Positions 32,905-36,875 of a DNA stretch of 36,875 bases are shown here, one piece after another. Source of the DNA: Hyphomicrobiales bacterium. GTDB taxonomy: Bacteria; Pseudomonadota; Alphaproteobacteria; Rhizobiales; Xanthobacteraceae. The translations under genes were made by a program, and so were the position numbers. Within the stretch, counting starts at the first letter, position 1. Each line of letters starts with the position of its first letter. Under the pieces are notes generated by a model. That model searched no databases and was not told the DNA's origin. It saw only the letters and a list, made by a program, of their open reading frames with translations. Where the stretch lies: the NCBI GenBank assembly GCA_003140315.1, contig PLJS01000055.1:52949-89823 (forward strand). Direction: 5' to 3'.

Positions 32905-33244
32905 GCTTGGTGCCCTTCATCTCCTCGCGCATCCAGACCGGCGTCATGCCGCGGCCGGCCCACGTGACTGAGGAATCCTTGCGCGAACGGTATTTCGGCG
33001 TCGCCTTCTTGCGCACGCCCTTGCGGCCCTTGGCCGTCACGGCGCGAATAACTTTTCCGACTTTTTTGCTCGTCATCCCGGAAAGCTCGGAGAGTTTCTG
33101 CTCGAAATAGGCCTGCTGTTCGCTGACCTTATCCCGCAGCATTTTTTCCAGGCCCTCGATGTAGTGACGAAGCTGGCCGACATCCATTTTGGCCGGCGAC
33201 TTCGCGCCGGGCGGGCGGCCTCTGCGTTTGGACTTCTTTGCCAT
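32873..33244 (-). CDS. H-NS family nucleoid protein with N-terminal AT-hook
   Basis: A 123-residue basic protein that probably silences or bends AT-rich DNA. It has an AT-hook core RGRP (residues 8-11) in KKSKRRGRPPG, a helical oligomerisation region (about 24-56, GQLRHYIEGLEKMLRDKVSEQQAYFEQKLSEL) and the C-terminal H-NS motif YRSRKDSSVTWAGRGMTPVWM (84-105). The core residues TWAGRGMTP match the TWTGRGRxP consensus except Met100 in place of the second Arg. The ATG at 33244 has AAGGT 6 nt upstream. The 3' end overlaps the tag gene by 32 nt. Confidence 0.88.
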   Translation of the reverse strand: MAKKSKRRGRPPGAKSPAKMDVGQLRHYIEGLEKMLRDKVSEQQAYFEQKLSELSGMTSKKVGKVIRAVTAKGRKGVRKKATPKYRSRKDSSVTWAGRGMTPVWMREEMKGTKLKKDDFLIAK

Positions 33245-33269
33245 ATTTGACCTTCTTGGGGTTTGACCG

Positions 33270-33326
33270 GGTGCACCGTCTAAAGCCAAAACCCGAAGGA
33301 ATCAATGCACCGCGGGTGGATGCACC
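33270..33326. promoter_or_regulatory. Repeated TGCACC motifs upstream of the H-NS gene
   Basis: GGTGCACC (33270-33277) is an 8-bp palindrome, and TGCACC recurs at 33306-33311 and 33321-33326. The three copies stand 28-82 nt before the ATG. They could be regulator sites; no promoter hexamers are evident, and the remaining 150 bases to 33485 show no gene. Confidence 0.3.
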
Positions 33327-33485
33327 ATAGTCGATGTCTATCGAAAGAAGAAACAACGGGAATTAGCCTCACCCGTTTAATCCATGATCAAGTCGCTTAA
33401 AAGCAGGCGGTATTTCACATGATCGTGCGTTGTAATGCCGCCGCTGTTTCTCGGGATAGTTGATAAGAGATTACCATTTCGCAAC

Positions 33486-34277
33486 TTAGTCCGGCGGCGC
33501 GGCGCGGAACAGGCGCACGAACGCGTCGAGGTCGCTGCCGCCGAGATCCGAGATCGCCCAATAGGCGATGCCGTTGTCGACCCAGCGGATCAGATTGTAG
33601 CCACGGATCGTGCGGCGCACGTCCCGCGGCGCCGCGTCGAGCGCGTCCGGGACCGCCGAAAGGCTGATGATGTGCTCGCGATGCTGATAGACGAGCGTCG
33701 GCACCGGCGCGCTCGCGATCACGTCGATGCGGCCGCCGACCAGCGGAAATCCTTCCGGCGCAAGATCGACGACGCGCGGGGCCTGCGGGGTGCGGCCGTT
33801 GAACCAGGGCTTCACGGTGTGCCGGTCGGACGAGCGCACGTCGATCGGCGCCGGCGCCATCAGCGCGCGCAAATGATCGTCGACGATCGCCGTGGCGATA
33901 CGGTCGTCCGGCGCTCCGCGCTGCGCGAGCCAATTCGTCGCCAGAAACGTCGTCCCGCCCGACGCGATCAGCGCCAGCACGACGGATGCCGCAAGTGCGC
34001 GCCAGGACGGTCCAGGCTTCGGCTGCGCGCGGAACAGCCCGACCGCCGTCTCGACACGGCGGCGCAGTTGCGGCGGGAGCGGCTTCGGCTCTACGCGGTC
34101 GCGCAAGGCGCGCCGCAGCGTCTCGATCCGCATGCGCTCGGCCGCAAGAGCCGGATCGGATTCGATCCGCCGTTCAACGCTGAGCGCATTCGCGGGATCG
34201 AGTTCGCCGTCCAGATAGGCATGAACGAGCAACACGGATTCGTCCGTAGGCGTCGGTGCATTGACCGGGTTCGTCAT
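33486..34277 (-). CDS. Anti-sigma factor (membrane-anchored, cysteine-free)
   Basis: A 263-residue protein with a short N-terminal cytoplasmic anti-sigma domain (DESVLLVHAYLDGELDPANALSVERRIESDP, about 12-45), one membrane span (about 93-113, SVVLALIASGGTTFLATNWL) and a periplasmic domain. The HAYLDGELD motif is the start of a ZAS-like fold, but the protein has no cysteine at all, so the zinc-thiol redox mechanism is excluded. It overlaps the sigma gene by 4 nt (ATGA) and should hold the sigma factor inactive until a periplasmic signal. Confidence 0.87.
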   Translation of the reverse strand: MTNPVNAPTPTDESVLLVHAYLDGELDPANALSVERRIESDPALAAERMRIETLRRALRDRVEPKPLPPQLRRRVETAVGLFRAQPKPGPSWRALAASVVLALIASGGTTFLATNWLAQRGAPDDRIATAIVDDHLRALMAPAPIDVRSSDRHTVKPWFNGRTPQAPRVVDLAPEGFPLVGGRIDVIASAPVPTLVYQHREHIISLSAVPDALDAAPRDVRRTIRGYNLIRWVDNGIAYWAISDLGGSDLDAFVRLFRAAPPD

Positions 34278-34864
34278 GGTTCATCCGCCCGAATGAGGTC
34301 GATCAGGCGCGCCCGCGCGCGCGCAAGCCGCGACATCACGGTGCCGACCGGCACCGCCGTCACCTCGGCGATCTCGCGATAGGACAAGCCCTGGAGGTCG
34401 CGCAGCACCAGCGTCTCGCGAAATTGCAGCGGCAGCATCGCGATCGCGGTTTCCAGCCGCGCAGCGTCCGCCTTGGCGATCAGCTCGGTTTCGGGCGTCG
34501 GCCGGCTCGCCGCATCCGTGCCGCTCAACGGTTGCGCGCGCTCGACCGCTTCGAGGTCGTCGACGGCGACGAGCATCGAGCGCCTGTTCTTGCCGAGCCA
34601 CGAATAGGCGGTATGGCGCACGATGGTCAGCGTCCACGCGCGGGAACTTCCGCCGGCAAATCCCGCGAGCGCCCGGAACGCGCGCAGGCAGGCCTCCTGC
34701 ACCACATCCTCGGCGTCGGCCTGGTTGCCGGTGAGCCAATGCGCCAGCGCATAGGCATCGCCCAAATGGGGCATGACCAGTTCGGAAAACCGCTTGCCGT
34801 CATCGTCGCCGCTCACTCTGTCCCCATTCGAACGAGACTCGGCCGTGCGCCGGCCTATTCCCAT
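34274..34864 (-). CDS. ECF RNA polymerase sigma factor
   Basis: A 196-residue group-IV sigma factor. Region 2 (about 33-98) includes HWLTGNQADAEDVVQEACLRAFRALAGFAG and SSRAWTLTIVRHTAYSWLGKNRR; region 4 (about 132-190) ends GLSYREIAEVTAVPVGTVMSRLARARARL, the helix-turn-helix that reads the -35. The frame is open to 34996, but the GGGAATAG-N16-GTCTCC promoter at 34970-34941 places the start of transcription downstream of that, so the ATG at 34864 is favoured. Followed by its anti-sigma gene and divergent from an MBL-fold gene. Confidence 0.9.
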   Translation of the reverse strand: MGIGRRTAESRSNGDRVSGDDDGKRFSELVMPHLGDAYALAHWLTGNQADAEDVVQEACLRAFRALAGFAGGSSRAWTLTIVRHTAYSWLGKNRRSMLVAVDDLEAVERAQPLSGTDAASRPTPETELIAKADAARLETAIAMLPLQFRETLVLRDLQGLSYREIAEVTAVPVGTVMSRLARARARLIDLIRADEP

Positions 34865-34940
34865 CTTGGCGAAATTTGAAGGCTCCGCCGAGACTATATG
34901 CGCCCCGGAGCGGCCGCGAGGCCTTCGGGCCGATTTGGCA

Positions 34941-34970
34941 GGAGACTCCGCTCCGTTCAGATCTATTCCC
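34941..34970 (-). promoter_or_regulatory. Candidate ECF promoter of the sigma/anti-sigma operon
   Basis: On the minus strand, GGGAATAG is followed after exactly 16 nt by GTCTCC. The same spacing and nearly the same boxes occur on the plus strand at 35014 (GGGAATAA, GTCTTA). The two face outward from the intergenic region, as expected for an autoregulated ECF factor and one of its targets. Confidence 0.6.
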
Positions 34971-35013
34971 GCCGTGCTCAGGCTTTTTCTGTTCACCGCA
35001 ACGCCAAGGGCCG

Positions 35014-35043
35014 GGAATAACGCGCGCGGCCTCCGAGTCTTAG
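35014..35043 (+). promoter_or_regulatory. Candidate ECF promoter of the MBL/TPR operon
   Basis: GGGAATAA (35014-35021), a 16-nt spacer and GTCTTA (35038-35043) match an ECF-type -35/-10. Transcription would start about 50 nt before the MBL ATG. Its partner is at 34941-34970. Confidence 0.6.
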
Positions 35044-35098
35044 GTCTCGTCAGCGCGGAGCAACCAAACGCCGCCTCCGCGCATAACGGGAGAGCGCC

Positions 35099-36064
35099 AT
35101 GCCAACTCTGTCACGTCGCGATTTTGCCGTATCCGCCGGCCTCGCCGCGGCACTCGGCCTGAATGCACGGCTTGCCGTGTCGCCGGCCTTCGCGCAGGTC
35201 ACGCCAGACCCGGCACAAGGCTTCGTCACCTACAAGGTCGGAGCGGCCGAAGTCACCGCGCTCTATGACGGCATCTGGGAGAAGGCGCACGATCCGGCGT
35301 TCATCGCCAATGCGTCGGTCGAGGACGTCAAGAACGCGATGATCAAGGCCGGCTTCACGCCGGACTTCGTCTCGATCCCGTTCACCGTGGCGGTGGTGAA
35401 GACCGGCGGCAAGACCATCCTGTGCGATAGCGGCACCGGCGCCCAGGTGCAGCCGACAGCCGGCAAGATGATGGCCAACATGAAGGCTGCCGGCATCGAT
35501 CCCGCCAAGATCGACACCATCCTGATCTCGCATTTCCATCCCGACCACATCTTCGGCCTGATGGAGAAAGGCACCAACAAGCCAGTGTTCCCGCAGGCCG
35601 AGATCGTCGTGTCCGACGTCGAATACAAGTTCTGGACTGATCCTACTGTCGTCGACCGGCTCAACGAAGCGCGCAAGGGATTGGCCAAGCGCATCCAGGC
35701 GGTGTTCCCGACCTGGACGAACATCAAGCAGGTTTCAGGCGAACCTGAAGTCGCGCCCGGCATCCGCTTCGTCAGCGCGCCCGGCCACACGCCCGGCCAT
35801 CGCGCGTTTCATCTTTCTTCCGGTTCGAGCCAGCTCATGATCTCCAACGACACGGCTTATGTGCCGGCGCTCGTCGTCGCCAACCCCGGTTGGCACGGCC
35901 AGTACGATCAGGACCCCGCGACCGCCGAAGCGACGCGCCGCGCGCTGCTCGACCGCGTGATCGCCGACAAGATTCCGATCTGCGGCTATCACTTCCCGTT
36001 CCCCGGGGCGGGCACCATCAGCAAGGACGGCACCGGCTACGCGCTCACGCCGATGAAGGCGTGA
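35099..36064 (+). CDS. MBL-fold metallo-hydrolase, exported
   Basis: A 321-residue protein. The N-terminus SRRDFAVSAGLAAALGLNARLAVSPAFA is a twin-arginine-type signal peptide, cleavage near 32. The metal motif is SHFHPDH (His145, His147, Asp149, His150); further ligands are in SAPGHTPGH, ISNDTAY and CGYHFPFPG. This two-metal set is typical of lactonases and other MBL hydrolases of the AHL-lactonase/methyl parathion hydrolase type; the substrate is unknown. GGGAGA lies 6 nt before the ATG. It diverges from the ECF sigma gene and leads an operon with the TPR gene 50 nt later. Confidence 0.9.
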   Translation: MPTLSRRDFAVSAGLAAALGLNARLAVSPAFAQVTPDPAQGFVTYKVGAAEVTALYDGIWEKAHDPAFIANASVEDVKNAMIKAGFTPDFVSIPFTVAVVKTGGKTILCDSGTGAQVQPTAGKMMANMKAAGIDPAKIDTILISHFHPDHIFGLMEKGTNKPVFPQAEIVVSDVEYKFWTDPTVVDRLNEARKGLAKRIQAVFPTWTNIKQVSGEPEVAPGIRFVSAPGHTPGHRAFHLSSGSSQLMISNDTAYVPALVVANPGWHGQYDQDPATAEATRRALLDRVIADKIPICGYHFPFPGAGTISKDGTGYALTPMKA

Positions 36065-36114
36065 GTCGCAGCCTTCGCCAGTCGCCTGGGGGCTCAATCA
36101 AACCGGAGACCATC

Positions 36115-36564
36115 ATGAGAAAACTCATCCTCTGCGTTTGCCTGCTGCTTGGCACGACGCTGATCCCGACCGGCGCGCTCGCGGTCGACAACGTGACGTC
36201 GACGGATGCGCCGGACCTCACCTCGGTGCGCGCCAAGATCAAGGCCAAGGACTTCAAGGGCGCGCTTGCCGAGCTCACGCCGATGCTCACGACCCATCAG
36301 CATGCCGATGTCTACAATTTGATGGGGTTCAGCCTGCGCAAGACCGGCGACCGCAAGCAGGCCTACACGTTCTATCGCAAGGCGCTCGACTTCAATCCGG
36401 ACCACAAGGGCGCGCTCGAATATCAGGGCGAGCTCTTCGTCGAGACCGGCCAGATCGACAAGGCAAGGGAAAACCTCGCGCATCTCGTGCGGCTGTGCCC
36501 CGCGGGCTGCGAGGAGCGCGAGGATTTGGAAAAGGCGATCGCCGAAGCCCCGAAGACGAATTGA
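36115..36564 (+). CDS. Exported TPR protein
   Basis: A 149-residue protein with a signal peptide (MRKLILCVCLLLGTTLIPTGALA) and two to three tetratricopeptide repeats: ADVYNLMGFSLRKTGDRKQAYTFYRKALDFNPDHKGALEYQGELFVETGQIDKARENLAHLVRLCP-type helices (residues about 60-128). A C-terminal cysteine pair in CPAGCEE may form a disulfide. TPRs bind partner proteins, so it may be a periplasmic scaffold for the MBL enzyme encoded upstream. GGAG precedes the ATG by 7 nt. The frame is open upstream but the signal peptide sets the start. Confidence 0.87.
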   Translation: MRKLILCVCLLLGTTLIPTGALAVDNVTSTDAPDLTSVRAKIKAKDFKGALAELTPMLTTHQHADVYNLMGFSLRKTGDRKQAYTFYRKALDFNPDHKGALEYQGELFVETGQIDKARENLAHLVRLCPAGCEEREDLEKAIAEAPKTN

Positions 36565-36574
36565 CACTGCTCCG

Positions 36575-36653
36575 TCGTCCGCTCGTCCCCGCGCAAGCGG
36601 GGACCCAGCTTTCTTCGAAGAGCTGGATGCCCGCTTGCGCGGGCATGAGCGGG
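36575..36653. repeat. Palindromic intergenic repeat, family E
   Basis: CGTCCCCGCGCAAGCGGGGA is one hairpin, and CCCGCTTGCGCGGGC a second, joined by CCCAGCTTTCTTCGAAGAGCTGG, itself inverted. Such elements are common between genes of Bradyrhizobiaceae. It lies between the TPR gene and the next gene start. Confidence 0.75.
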
Positions 36654-36696
36654 ATGGGGACCCGGCGCTCGACCGCGAATCTGCTACGCTCGCGGC

Positions 36697-36875
36697 GTGG
36701 CCGGTGCTCCGTCAAATCCAAAGCCCACGCGCGCGAAACGCACGACGCAATCGGCGCCGCGCGCCTGGCAGCGCATGCTCTCGGGACGACGTCTTGACCT
36801 TCTCGATCCCTCGCCGCTCGACATCGAGATCGAGGACATCGCGCACGGGCTTGCCCGCGTCGCGCGCTGGAACGG
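36697..36875 (+). CDS. HD-domain hydrolase, N-terminal fragment cut by the window edge
   Basis: The last 179 nt encode the first 59 residues from a GTG: a basic start (MAGAPSNPKPTRAKRTTQ) then RAWQRMLSGRRLDLLDPSPLDIEIEDIAHGLARVARWNG. The sequence LDLLDPSPLDIEIEDIAHGLARVARWNG is one I know from alphaproteobacterial HD-family phosphohydrolases. The HD motif itself lies past the window. The frame is open from 36649, but no other start codon is better placed. Confidence 0.72.
   Translation, partial: MAGAPSNPKPTRAKRTTQSAPRAWQRMLSGRRLDLLDPSPLDIEIEDIAHGLARVARWN

Noticed and set aside
1-36875. CRISPR arrays, tRNA or rRNA genes, phage or transposase genes.
   Set aside because: No regularly spaced direct repeats, no cloverleaf or rRNA segments and no integrase or transposase motifs were recognised on either strand; the repeats present are single palindromic elements.

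Overview
The window looks like chromosomal DNA of a high-GC alphaproteobacterium of the order Hyphomicrobiales (Bradyrhizobiaceae/Xanthobacteraceae neighbourhood). Reasons: an EcfG-type GGAAC-N16-CGTT promoter, a CtrA-type TTAA-N7-TTAACC box, a BacA/BclA-like ABC transporter, TIGR02301- and DUF1778-type proteins, and palindromic intergenic repeats typical of this order. No rRNA, tRNA, CRISPR, phage or insertion-sequence gene was seen. No gap between genes exceeds 300 bases.

Layout. 89-3105 (minus): a four-gene amino-acid ABC importer, with a palindromic repeat between the binding-protein gene and the permeases. 3231-8349 (minus): RNA methyltransferase, a ParDE toxin-antitoxin pair, tlyA and dxs, with one secreted-protein gene on the plus strand. 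8532-12042 (plus): Ku and LigD, a two-gene non-homologous end-joining operon behind an EcfG-like promoter. 12044-16396: pirin (minus), a short-chain dehydrogenase, and a BacA-like ABC ATPase translationally coupled to an unknown protein. 16487-18361 (minus): histone-deacetylase family gene, an unknown gene and xseB. 18406-23586: fatty-acid/aromatic metabolism (SDR, VOC dioxygenase, enoyl-CoA hydratase, acyl-CoA dehydrogenase) with a HigBA-like toxin-antitoxin pair. 23686-27499: TsaC/Sua5, a GlcD-type FAD oxidoreductase, GNAT, SRAP/YedK. 27567-31367 (plus): small conserved and secreted proteins, Nudix, YgfZ. 31372-32155 (minus): a TacAT-like (GNAT/DUF1778) toxin-antitoxin pair. 32251-33244: Tag glycosylase overlapping tail to tail with an H-NS-family gene carrying an AT-hook. 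33486-36564: an ECF sigma/anti-sigma operon diverging from an exported MBL-fold hydrolase and a TPR protein. 36697-end: the start of an HD-type hydrolase.

Themes. The core minus-strand genes hdac, xseB, dxs, tlyA and the RNA methyltransferase all point the same way but are split by plus-strand or accessory inserts (Ku/LigD, ABC, ParDE). DNA-damage functions are frequent (Ku, LigD, SRAP, Tag, XseB). Three unrelated type II toxin-antitoxin modules lie within 28 kb. The strongest unannotated signals are mirrored promoters, GGGAATAR-N16-GTCTYM, between the ECF sigma gene and the MBL gene; the EcfG-type promoter at Ku; the CtrA box at 27525; a clamp-binding-like QASLF tail on SRAP; and a BacA-like ABC ATPase lacking its H-loop histidine.
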